Part shown: in pieces, positions 1 to 10,000 of the stretch
How the letters are laid out: every line of letters begins with the position of its first letter
Numbering within the stretch: the first letter of the stretch is position 1
Assembly (NCBI GenBank): GCA_944390575.1
Contig: CALXQJ010000006.1
Coordinates: forward strand, 1-64,000
Direction of reading: 5' to 3'
Origin: an uncultured Spirochaetota bacterium
GTDB taxonomy: Bacteria > Spirochaetota > Brachyspiria > Brachyspirales > Brachyspiraceae
DNA length: 64,000 nucleotides
Translations under genes and position numbers: made by a program
Notes under the pieces: generated by a model
What the model saw: only the letters and a program-made list of their open reading frames with translations
Told to the model about the DNA's origin: nothing
The model's database searches: none

Positions 1-7
1 AAGATAT

Positions 8-2023
8 TTGATATTTAATTTTTTTAGAAATCTTTTATTTAATAGTAAATACTTTTTTATATTATATTTTTCTTTATTATTAATTTTTATTATTATAATC
101 CTCATTATGAATTATTATGGTAGTTTAAAAAAAGAAACATATATTTATAATTTCAATATTAATATAAATAAAACTATGGAATATAATGGTATAGATTATA
201 GATTCAGTAAGCATTGGATTACAGGGGAGACTTTTTATACATTTTATAAGACAAATGTTTATAGAGATTTTGATGTTTTAGAATATATATATACAAATAA
301 TATTATAACTAATTATATTTATGATTTTAGAGTAAAATATTATAGTAAACTATTTAATATATATATCGATACTAATGATCTTATAAAGAAGAATAATTTT
401 ATATATTATATAGATATTCCATATTATGGATTTACAACTGGAAATACCTTATCCTCGTCTAAATATTTGAATAAAAATACTATAATAGATAATGTTAAAT
501 ATACTGAGAGTGTGCAATATATTTTTATATTGAAAGGATTGTCTTTTTTTATAATTTTTCTTTTAATATTTATCATTAATAAACTATCTTATTTTAAAGA
601 TTATATATTTTATATTTTTACTATTTTATCTATAGCTATATTATTTTTTCTAGAGCTATATATATATAGTCCAGGTTATATATATTATGGTGATAACTTT
701 GAAATAATATCTAGAGGATTTAGAGGAATATATAGGAGTGGGCACCCAGTATTTCTTCAATATTTATTGAGTGTTTTATATAATATATTTGGTTTTAGTT
801 TCTCATATTTTTTTGTGATACAGTTATTTTTATGGTATTTAGGTTTATTTTTTATAATAATTTCATTGTATAAAAAATATAATAATACATATTTATATTT
901 TTTAATATTTATTTCTTTTATCGCTAATATATTTTTTGCTAATATTTATCAGGTCAAAGATGTTACATCAGTAAATTTTTTATGGCTTTCTTTATCTCTT
1001 ATAATATTTTATCTATCTTTTAATATAAAAAATAGAATTTTTAATACTTTGATAATATTTTTCATATCATTATTATTGATATTATCATTAATTTCAAGAA
1101 ATACAATGATAATAACAATTTATCCTTTAGGTATTTTCTTAACTTATTGTATATTGAAGAACTTAAATCTTAGAATAAAATTTATATCTTTTTTTAGTAG
1201 TATGTCAATTTTTTTGTTTTTATTAGTAATTATATTTAAATTTAATCACTTAATATGGTATTCTCATTTAGAGAGACATGATAGGGATATATATTATTAT
1301 CATATATATAAATTACAAGTATTAGCTACTACTGTCTTATCTGATGATCCTACTTTGATACCTAATTCTTTTTATAAGCCTGGTAAGACATTTTATGATG
1401 CAAGAAACTCATATTTTAATAATAGAACATTTGCTGATGTATTTTCATATGATACAGAAGATAATATTTTTTCTAAATCAATAAATTCTTATGAATTAAG
1501 AAAGTTATGGTTAAAAAGTATACTTAAGCATCCTATAGCATATATTAAACATAGCTTGTTCTTTTCTAAAGAAATACTGTTAAATCCATCTTTAATTTTT
1601 AAGTTAAATTTTAATTATTATGATAAGAGTTTTAAAATTTTTAGTGGTTATTTAGAAGAATATAATCTAAATATAGATTCTAAAAAATATTATCCTAATT
1701 TTACAGATAAATTTAGAATACATATTATAAATGCCATATATTTTTTATTACCAGATTTTCATATAACTTTATTTATATTTTTAAGTATTATTATTTTATT
1801 TAGCTCTTTTTTATTTATATTAAAAAATAAAAAGAAATTACATAATGAACTATTATGGTTTTCTTTTTCTACTTCTTTATCTGTATTATTAACTTTTATA
1901 TTTGTATCTATATTTTCTCCTGTTGCTATATTTAGATATATTTATATTATAGTTCCTATTTCTATCATTTCAATTATTTCCTTTTTATCATTTTTATTTG
2001 ACAATTATATCAAAGATAGTTAA
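8..2023 (+). CDS. Tandem GT-C-like membrane protein A (one ectodomain module)
   Basis: Polytopic membrane protein, first of four adjacent paralogues. A helix at about residues 16-34 is followed by one extracytoplasmic module (35-175) and then a C-terminal core of about ten helices. The core has features typical of GT-C glycosyltransferases: a PG-x5-D motif in the first large loop (D229), a following HP, a KD pair, an R-N/H-N step, and a late Arg-Tyr near the last helices. This suggests sugar transfer outside the membrane from a polyprenyl-phosphate donor, but no activity is proven. The module is the divergent type: it lacks the FRHSDI and GSPFG motifs seen in the other three proteins. The start is uncertain. 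TTG at 8 fits the paralogues' N-terminus, but the frame stays open to base 2, so the true start may lie outside the window. Confidence 0.7.
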   Translation: MIFNFFRNLLFNSKYFFILYFSLLLIFIIIILIMNYYGSLKKETYIYNFNININKTMEYNGIDYRFSKHWITGETFYTFYKTNVYRDFDVLEYIYTNNIITNYIYDFRVKYYSKLFNIYIDTNDLIKKNNFIYYIDIPYYGFTTGNTLSSSKYLNKNTIIDNVKYTESVQYIFILKGLSFFIIFLLIFIINKLSYFKDYIFYIFTILSIAILFFLELYIYSPGYIYYGDNFEIISRGFRGIYRSGHPVFLQYLLSVLYNIFGFSFSYFFVIQLFLWYLGLFFIIISLYKKYNNTYLYFLIFISFIANIFFANIYQVKDVTSVNFLWLSLSLIIFYLSFNIKNRIFNTLIIFFISLLLILSLISRNTMIITIYPLGIFLTYCILKNLNLRIKFISFFSSMSIFLFLLVIIFKFNHLIWYSHLERHDRDIYYYHIYKLQVLATTVLSDDPTLIPNSFYKPGKTFYDARNSYFNNRTFADVFSYDTEDNIFSKSINSYELRKLWLKSILKHPIAYIKHSLFFSKEILLNPSLIFKLNFNYYDKSFKIFSGYLEEYNLNIDSKKYYPNFTDKFRIHIINAIYFLLPDFHITLFIFLSIIILFSSFLFILKNKKKLHNELLWFSFSTSLSVLLTFIFVSIFSPVAIFRYIYIIVPISIISIISFLSFLFDNYIKDS

Positions 2024-2094
2024 AATATTTGATGATTATAATATTATTGCTTAATTTTTATAAATTATTATATAGTTATTCTATGGATTAATCT

Positions 2095-4569
2095 ATGAAA
2101 AGTTTTAGATTTTTATTTATCTCTATACTAATTATACTATTTATTTTATTATCTTTTTCTATTTTAGGTATAAAAGATAGGTCTGGGTATTTAGATAATA
2201 TTAGTATTAATATTGATAGAACATTAAAAATTAATGGTCTTTTTTATTCTAATATTCAATATACTAATTATAGTGGTGTTATTACTAATAAGTATATTAT
2301 TAATGGTATTAATTATGAATTTTATTTAGATAGTTTAGAGGAATATATAGTTACAAATTCTAATATTATTAGTAATTATAGTTATGATTTTAAATTGAGT
2401 TATTATAGTAAAATTTTTAGAAATTCTGATATATATGGAGTTTTAGTAGATACTAATTCTATATTAAATTATTATTCTTTTATTAAATATATAAGCTTAG
2501 GTGATAATGGGAGTCCTTTTGGCAGTTTAATATCTGATAAAATTATTTCTAATAAATTAGATAATATAGAATATAATTTATTTTTTAAATTAAATTATTT
2601 ATATATTATTTTTATTGCTTTATTATGTTTATTAATATTTTATAAAGTATTAAATATTAATAAGTTTATAGCTTATTATAAGAATAATAGATTAAAAATA
2701 TATTATACTTTATTGATATGTATTATATTTATATCTTTTATACTTTTACTTTCATTTTCATATTATGCTAAAAAAGATAGAATAGGATATATTTCAAATT
2801 TCAACTTATTAGAAGTACAAGATAATGTATACAAATATAGTTTCAAAATCATTCTGCCAAATAGATTATTATCAAATACTAATATATATGGAGTATATCC
2901 TAGTTTTAATAATACACCAGATTATATAGAAAGTATTGAGATGGATGATATTTGGGGTACTCATAATGGCACGTTAATATCTAGTAAATTTTTAAATTAT
3001 TATGATATTATATCTGACATTCCATACTACCTACTCTTTAAATTTAATATATTTGTTTATATTGTAGCTATTTTCTTTTTATTTATTATTTTATCATCAT
3101 ATTTTATTCTTAAAGAATATTGGGTTTATAAGATAAGTTTACCTTTAGAAGAATATTTATTTGTTAATAAAATAGCTCTTGTGTCTATACTTTTATTTAT
3201 ATTTGACTATTGGTTATTTTATCCTGGTCAATTTACGGGTGGTGATACTTGGGTTTCTATATATAATGCATTGTTTAATAAAGGTGATAATGCTAACCCT
3301 ATTATTTTGGAGTATAGTATTAGAATAGTAAATAATTTAGGGATTAGAAATTCTACTTTGATAGTAATAAATTTGTTGTTATGGCATATAGGCATGTTTG
3401 CCATTGTTAGTTCTGCTTATATATATACAAAAAATAAATTTACAATTTTATTTTTAGCATCTTCTTTCTTATTACCAATTCTTAACTTTAAAGTAGATTA
3501 TACTAAAGATTATGTTTTTACATTATATACAGTTTGCGCATATGGGCTTGTATTCTTTACTATTATTAATCCTATAAAAAGTAGTATTAAGCAACTAATA
3601 AAGTTTATTGCTTTTTCATTATTAGTTATAGGTATGCTACATAGACATAATGGTATAGTTACTATTTATCCTTTTTTTATTTATTTCACATATGATATAT
3701 TAAAAAATAAAATAGTTATGTTTTCTAAGAAATATAATATATGTTTTTTACTTTTAATGTTTATTAATGCTATTTTATTAATATCTATATTTTATTTTTT
3801 TCCACGAATATTTATAAAAAAGACAGTAGAGTATACTTCTCATAATATATTGAATTTACAAATAGCAGGTACTTTAGTTCCAAACAATGATGGTAGCTTG
3901 ATAAAAGATGAATGGTATTTTGAGGGTAAAACTTGGGAAGATGTTGTTAGTATATATAATAAAGATCCATATTTAGGTGATAATTTTCATAGAACTCTAA
4001 AAATTCCTAAAAAATATTTAGCTACTACTTTATTTAAATCTATTTTAAAATATCCTAAAAGTTATCTTAATCATATGTATAAATATACTAAAGAGATATA
4101 TACCCGTAAGTTTGTTCCATTTCAATTTGGTGGATATTTAAATGAATTTATGATTAATCATTTTGGTTTAGATATAGAAGAATTTAAAGAAACTAAATAT
4201 GTAAAAGAAAATAGCGGTCTTGAAATGACAGATACAAAGAAAAAGGTATATAAGTTTATATTAAAAGTAGTTCCTAATATTAATGCCTTATTTTTTATAT
4301 TATTATCTTTTATTTTATTCATCATTACTATTTTTATGATTTTTAGAAAAAAATATATAAATAATGATATTTTGATTTTTACATTTTCTACATCATCTTC
4401 TGCCTTTTTTACTGCTGTTATAGTTGCTTTATATACTCCTGCTGTTAGATGTTATAGATATATTTATCCTATAATACCAATTAGTATTATATCTCTTATA
4501 TCTTTTATTGTTCTACTATATTATATTGGTTTTATAGATAAAATAAAAAAATTAATATTTAAAAAGTAA
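2095..4569 (+). CDS. Tandem GT-C-like membrane protein B (two ectodomain modules)
   Basis: Paralogue of its three neighbours. Order: helix (7-25), canonical module 1 (26-165) with YYSKIFRNSD, a GV-LVDTN step and GSPFG, two helices (about 166-188 and 203-223), shortened divergent module 2 (226-310), helix (316-336), then the GT-C-like core (355-824). The core keeps PG-x5-D (D384), the KD pair, HRHN and a late RYIYP. By analogy with GT-C enzymes D384 would be the catalytic acid; this is inference. ATG at 2095 has only a weak GGA ahead of it. The 71-base gap to protein A and the 4-base gap to protein C suggest one transcript. Function and substrate are unknown; a surface-glycan transferase is most likely. 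Confidence 0.75.
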   Translation: MKSFRFLFISILIILFILLSFSILGIKDRSGYLDNISINIDRTLKINGLFYSNIQYTNYSGVITNKYIINGINYEFYLDSLEEYIVTNSNIISNYSYDFKLSYYSKIFRNSDIYGVLVDTNSILNYYSFIKYISLGDNGSPFGSLISDKIISNKLDNIEYNLFFKLNYLYIIFIALLCLLIFYKVLNINKFIAYYKNNRLKIYYTLLICIIFISFILLLSFSYYAKKDRIGYISNFNLLEVQDNVYKYSFKIILPNRLLSNTNIYGVYPSFNNTPDYIESIEMDDIWGTHNGTLISSKFLNYYDIISDIPYYLLFKFNIFVYIVAIFFLFIILSSYFILKEYWVYKISLPLEEYLFVNKIALVSILLFIFDYWLFYPGQFTGGDTWVSIYNALFNKGDNANPIILEYSIRIVNNLGIRNSTLIVINLLLWHIGMFAIVSSAYIYTKNKFTILFLASSFLLPILNFKVDYTKDYVFTLYTVCAYGLVFFTIINPIKSSIKQLIKFIAFSLLVIGMLHRHNGIVTIYPFFIYFTYDILKNKIVMFSKKYNICFLLLMFINAILLISIFYFFPRIFIKKTVEYTSHNILNLQIAGTLVPNNDGSLIKDEWYFEGKTWEDVVSIYNKDPYLGDNFHRTLKIPKKYLATTLFKSILKYPKSYLNHMYKYTKEIYTRKFVPFQFGGYLNEFMINHFGLDIEEFKETKYVKENSGLEMTDTKKKVYKFILKVVPNINALFFILLSFILFIITIFMIFRKKYINNDILIFTFSTSSSAFFTAVIVALYTPAVRCYRYIYPIIPISIISLISFIVLLYYIGFIDKIKKLIFKK

Positions 4570-4573
4570 AGTT

Positions 4574-7054
4574 ATGAAAAAAATTGCAACAATTTCATTT
4601 TGTATAGTTATTATTGTTTTATTTACTATATTTTTAATAGGTAATAAATATAGATATGGATATTTATCTGATTTAGAACTTGATATATATAAAACATTAG
4701 ATATTAATAATATAGAATATTATAAGTTTTCAGATTCAAATTTACTATTAGATGCTAATAATTGTATTTTAGATAAAGATTATATATTAACTAATAATAG
4801 TATAAAAAAATATGTTTATAATTTTAAAATTAATTATTATAGTAAAATATTTAGACATAGTGATATTTTAGGAGTATATTTAGATACTAATCAGCTTCTA
4901 CATAATTATTCTCATATTTTAGATGTTAATATGAATAACTCTGGAAGTCCTTATGGTTATTTTATATCTGATAAAATTTTATATGAAATATATAAAATTG
5001 ATAATGTTTTATATAAATTAAAAATAAAACAATATATTTATATTATTATATTTATACTATTTTTTATTTTATTTATTTTTAATTTTAGAATAAAAAAATT
5101 ATTTATTATATTATCTATTTTTTATATATGTGCTATATTATTATCTACTATTATCTTAAATAAAGATTCAAGTTTATATATTTCAGATTTTTATTTAAAT
5201 ACTTATAGAACTATGAAGCTTAATAATATAGACTATGTTAATAATTCAGACTATTCTAAAAATATTTATAAATATGTAATAAATAAAACTAATGAATATA
5301 CTAATCAATATGATTTTTTACTTTATATTTTAAATACTAATTTTGTTACTAATTATTCTTATTCTTTTTCACATAATAAAGATGTTTATAATTATTCATT
5401 ATTAAAGAAATTTTATTACTTTGATTTTAATGAATATGCAAAAGATAAACTCAATTTTATATGGAATTATTTTATAAGTGATTCAAAGATAAGTTTTAAT
5501 AATAAACTTATAGGTATAAAATCTTTTTATTATTTAGATAATATATTTTATTATATTGGATTTATTTTATTTTTAATATTGTTTATTATATTTATCAATA
5601 GATTTGTTCATAATGATATTTATTTTCTATATTTTACTGTTATTATAACTATGTTGATGTTTATTTTTCATTATTGGTTTTCTTATCCAGGAGATTATAG
5701 GTATGGTGATAGTATAATTATTATGGCAGGAGATTTTACAAATGCCAATCCTATTATAATATCTGTTTTTTTACATACATTATATAAACTATTTGGTGCT
5801 AATAGTTATTATATACTTTTACTTAATTTATTATTATGGTATTCTTCAATTATATTATTAGTTTATTCTTTATATAAAAAATATAATTCCAAATATACTA
5901 TTATTATTTTATTTGTTAGTTATATATCAAATATATTTTTTATGAATTTTAATCATCTAAAGGATTCAACATCTTCTTTATGGGTATTTTTTTCATATAG
6001 CTTATTTCTATTTTTAATAACCAAGGATAATAAAAATTGGGGTTTTATATTGTATTTTTTATTTTTTGTGTCTTTAATTATTGGAATGTTGTGGCGACAT
6101 AATATTATTGTTACTATATACCCAATATTTATATTAGTTGTATATTTAATACTAAATAATTATAGATTAAGTATATTTATGTACTCTATTTACTTTTTAT
6201 CATTAATGTTTATATTCTTTATATTATTAGTTTTATTACATATTTTTATTCCAAAACTATTTATTAAACATGATGAAAATGCTTTTAATAAAACTTATAA
6301 TATTAATCATTTATTTGCTTTACAAATAGCAGCTTGTGCAACTTATAGTAGTGATGATTCTATGATTCCTGATAACTGGTATATGCCAAATAAAACATTT
6401 GATGATGTTAAGAAAACATATAATTTGAACCCTCTTAATGCTGATAGATTTTCTATTTGGTGGTATAGTGATAGGGTGTTTAGAAGTGATTTGACGACTA
6501 AAGAAGTTATTGGCGTTTGGGTAAAATATATATTAAAATATCCCGGTGGTTATATTAAGCATATATTAAAATTTAATGATAAGTTTTTAGATTTAAGTAA
6601 TAGAAATAGCATAGTTTCACATTATAAAACAAAAATGCATTTTTTTGGTTATGATAGTTTTTTCCAAAATTTTGATGTTTTAGAGTTTACAGGTATTAGA
6701 GAAAGTATATATAATTTTTTATATTTGTTATTACCTAATATTAAAATAAAATATTTTGTATTAGTTTCTTTTTTGATATTTATATCATCATTTATATTAT
6801 TGTTTACTTATAAATATATAGATAAATCTTTAATTTTATTTTCATTATCTACTTCATTATCATCTTTATTTACATATTTGATTGTTATTTGTTTCACTCC
6901 TGTTATAGATTATAGATATATCTATCCTGTTGTTCCAATTAGTATAATATCTTTTATATCATTTATATTTTTATTGTATTATAGTATTCTTAATGATATA
7001 ATAAAAAATAAGATTATTATCTGTTTTAGTAAGATTTTAAAGGCTTGTTCTTGA
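4574..7054 (+). CDS. Tandem GT-C-like membrane protein C (two ectodomain modules)
   Basis: Third paralogue, starting 4 bases after B stops. Order: helix (7-22), canonical module 1 (24-150) with YYSKIFRHSD, VYLDTN and GSPYG, helix (153-173), helix (176-195), long divergent module 2 (196-318) rich in Asn and Tyr, helix (322-340), and the GT-C-like core. The core has YPG-x5-D (D379), LKD, LWRHN and RYIYP near the C-terminus. The conserved core motifs argue that it still works, while module 2 has drifted far from module 1. The final codons overlap the start of gene D (TTGA), so translation of D is probably coupled to C. Substrate unknown. Confidence 0.75.
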   Translation: MKKIATISFCIVIIVLFTIFLIGNKYRYGYLSDLELDIYKTLDINNIEYYKFSDSNLLLDANNCILDKDYILTNNSIKKYVYNFKINYYSKIFRHSDILGVYLDTNQLLHNYSHILDVNMNNSGSPYGYFISDKILYEIYKIDNVLYKLKIKQYIYIIIFILFFILFIFNFRIKKLFIILSIFYICAILLSTIILNKDSSLYISDFYLNTYRTMKLNNIDYVNNSDYSKNIYKYVINKTNEYTNQYDFLLYILNTNFVTNYSYSFSHNKDVYNYSLLKKFYYFDFNEYAKDKLNFIWNYFISDSKISFNNKLIGIKSFYYLDNIFYYIGFILFLILFIIFINRFVHNDIYFLYFTVIITMLMFIFHYWFSYPGDYRYGDSIIIMAGDFTNANPIIISVFLHTLYKLFGANSYYILLLNLLLWYSSIILLVYSLYKKYNSKYTIIILFVSYISNIFFMNFNHLKDSTSSLWVFFSYSLFLFLITKDNKNWGFILYFLFFVSLIIGMLWRHNIIVTIYPIFILVVYLILNNYRLSIFMYSIYFLSLMFIFFILLVLLHIFIPKLFIKHDENAFNKTYNINHLFALQIAACATYSSDDSMIPDNWYMPNKTFDDVKKTYNLNPLNADRFSIWWYSDRVFRSDLTTKEVIGVWVKYILKYPGGYIKHILKFNDKFLDLSNRNSIVSHYKTKMHFFGYDSFFQNFDVLEFTGIRESIYNFLYLLLPNIKIKYFVLVSFLIFISSFILLFTYKYIDKSLILFSLSTSLSSLFTYLIVICFTPVIDYRYIYPVVPISIISFISFIFLLYYSILNDIIKNKIIICFSKILKACS
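4829..4891 (+). repeat. Conserved 63-base stretch inside the canonical ectodomain modules
   Basis: This segment (encoding the YYSKIFRHSD...LDTN part of module C1) is closely matched in the same frame at 7300-7362 (module D1), 7867-7929 (D2) and more weakly at 2395-2457 (B1). The similarity extends to bases, not just residues. Such direct repeats within and between neighbouring genes could support module gain, loss or exchange by recombination. That role is inference; the similarity is seen directly. Confidence 0.7.
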
Positions 7055-10000
7055 AAAGAAAGTATATTTTTAGATTTTTTATTTCATTATATATTGTATT
7101 ATTTTTTTTATTAATATTATTATCTATTATTGGATATAATGATAGGCTAGGTTATGTATCAGATCTAAATTTAGACTATCATAATACTTTTATATATAAT
7201 GGTATATCAGATGAAAATATATTGACTAATACTTTAGATGTAAAAAATATTTTTTTATCAACTAATAAAACTATAACTAACTATATTTACAATTTTAGAA
7301 TTAATTATTATACAAAAGTATTCAGGCATAGTGATATATTTGGTGTATATTTAGATACTAATAGCCTTCTTTCTTCAGGTAGTTCTGTACTTGAAGTAAA
7401 TATGAATGAAAATGGAAGTCCTTTTGGTAGTATTATTTCTAGTATAGCTATTACAGATGATAAAATAGATAATATTATATATAAGTTAAAAATTAGAAAA
7501 ACTTTTATACTGTATATATTTATTAGCTTTTTTATATTTATTTTAATATTTTATATTAAGTATATATATTTATTTTTTAATTTTATATTAAAAAAATTAT
7601 ATTATTTTATATTTTTCAAGCGTTATTCTAATTGTAGAAAATATTTTATATATTTTTTGATTATTATAATTATTATGATATTTATTATATCATATTTAGG
7701 AAAAATTAAACGTATAGGGTATTTATCTGATTTTAGGCTTGATAATAACTTAACTTTACAGTTAAATAATATAACTAACATAAATGTATTAACAAATAGC
7801 TTAGATTTTAAAAGTTCATTTATAGAAACAAATGCTGCAATCAGTATGTATTCATATATTTTTAGAATTAATTATTATACTAAGATATTTAGACATAATG
7901 ATATTTTTGACGTCTATATTAATAGTAATAATATTATTTCTTCTAATGATTTTATTCTTGAATTAAATATGAATGAAAGTGGTAGTCCTTTTGGTACATT
8001 GGTATCAGATAGAGTTATTAAAGAAAATAAAGTAGATTCAGTTATATATTATTTAATGATAAAGCTAAAAATTAAGGTAATTTTAATATTACTTATTATA
8101 TTTACGTTATTATTTTCTGTATATTATATGTTATCAGAAAATATTATAACTATAAATAAAATTAATATAGATATAGATTTATACAAAATTACTATTCTTA
8201 TATTAAGAACTTTTATTATATTATCAATAATTTCTCTATTATTACTACTAACAATGAAAGTTTTGTTTATTAATAAAAGTTATGCAGGAGAATTATATAA
8301 TATATCATTAAATATAGAAGATACTTTATATTATAATAATGAGCTTGTAGATATATATTATGATAGGTATCATAGTATTAAAAATTTACATAATATATAT
8401 TATACTTGGAATAATATAGATACTAATATTTTTAAAGATTCATTTATATATACAAATAATAAAATAACTAATTATGTATATAATTTTTCATTATTAGATG
8501 ATAGTTTTTTATATAAATTAAATTTTTTGTATGATATTAATTTTAATATTAAAGATATATTAAGTAGCCATAATTATATCAGTGATATAAAACAATATTC
8601 TAAAGGAGATTCTTTTGGTACTTTTTATTCTACTAAGAATTTAAAAGAAATAAATAATATAGATAATATTATATATAGTATAAGTATAAAAGAAAGTGTT
8701 ATTTTATGTAATATAATAATAACTTTTGTATTATTATTATTTTATATTCTACTATTATGTTATGATTTTATTTTATCTGTAGTAAAGAAAATAAAAATTA
8801 ATTTTATAAATAAGTTATTAATTATTTTTATATTTGTATTATTATTTTCTTTGTTATTATTAAATATTATTTCTATAAAAGATAAAACAGGATATATAAC
8901 TGATTTTAATTTAATGATAAAAGATACAATAAAAGCAAATAATATTGAGGAAAATTTAGATAATATTTGGGTTTCTAGTAATATTTTTACTACTAATAAA
9001 CTTTTAACTTATAGTTTACAAAAAGAGTTTATATTTACCAATAAATTAATAACAAACTACTATTACTATTATAATTTGATTAGTAAAAATAAGTTGTTTA
9101 ATGATAATATATTTTATTATATAGATAATATAAAAGTATTAGATAACTTATCAATTAAGTTAAGATATAATTCAAATAATTTTGGATATTTGATATCTAC
9201 AAACAAGTTATCTTCTAATGATGTAATTAATAATATTTTATATAATGTCAAAGTAAAATCTGTATTTCATAATTTAGTTTATTTTATTATATTTATAACA
9301 ATAATCTTTATGATAATTTTTAATTATAGCAGTATATTAAAATATATTATCAATATAGATTCATATACTTATATTAAAATTATCATCATATTTTCTTCAG
9401 TCATAGCTTTATTTGAATTTTGGCTTTTATTTCCTGGATATTTTGCACATTATGATGAAGACTGGATGATGGCAAAAGCTGTATCTTTGGATTATGATAA
9501 TTGGTATCCAGTTGCTATACAAGTTTTTCTAACAACAATGTATCAACTTTTTGGCTATAAAACATTTTATATATTTTTATTAAATCTTATATGTTGGTAT
9601 ACAGGAATAACATTAGTTACAGTTGCATTATTTAAAAAATATAAAGATAAGAGGTTTATATTTTTAATATTTGTTTCTTGTTTGCCAGATATATTTTTTA
9701 ATAGTTTTTTACAATTAAAAGATATTTCAGCTACACTTTTAATATGGCTGTTATACTCCACATTATTTTATACTTCTATTGTGAAAGTTAATAAAAGATA
9801 TACTATTATAGTTAATATAATAGTATGTATTTTAGTCATATTATCAATAGTATGGCGTCATAATTTTATAGTTACGGTATATCCTATGTGTATTTTATTT
9901 ACTTATAGAATATTGAAACATTATAATAATAAAAAAAATTATTTTATATATTTTATTATTATAATGTTTTTATTTGCTATTTCTTTTATCTTTATTAATA

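Noticed and set aside
9567-9761. Minus-strand frame inside gene D
   Set aside because: Shadow of the coding strand; no ribosome site and no recognisable protein. The same holds for the other short antisense frames in mutL, gltX, glyQ, lysS, murF, mfd and proS.
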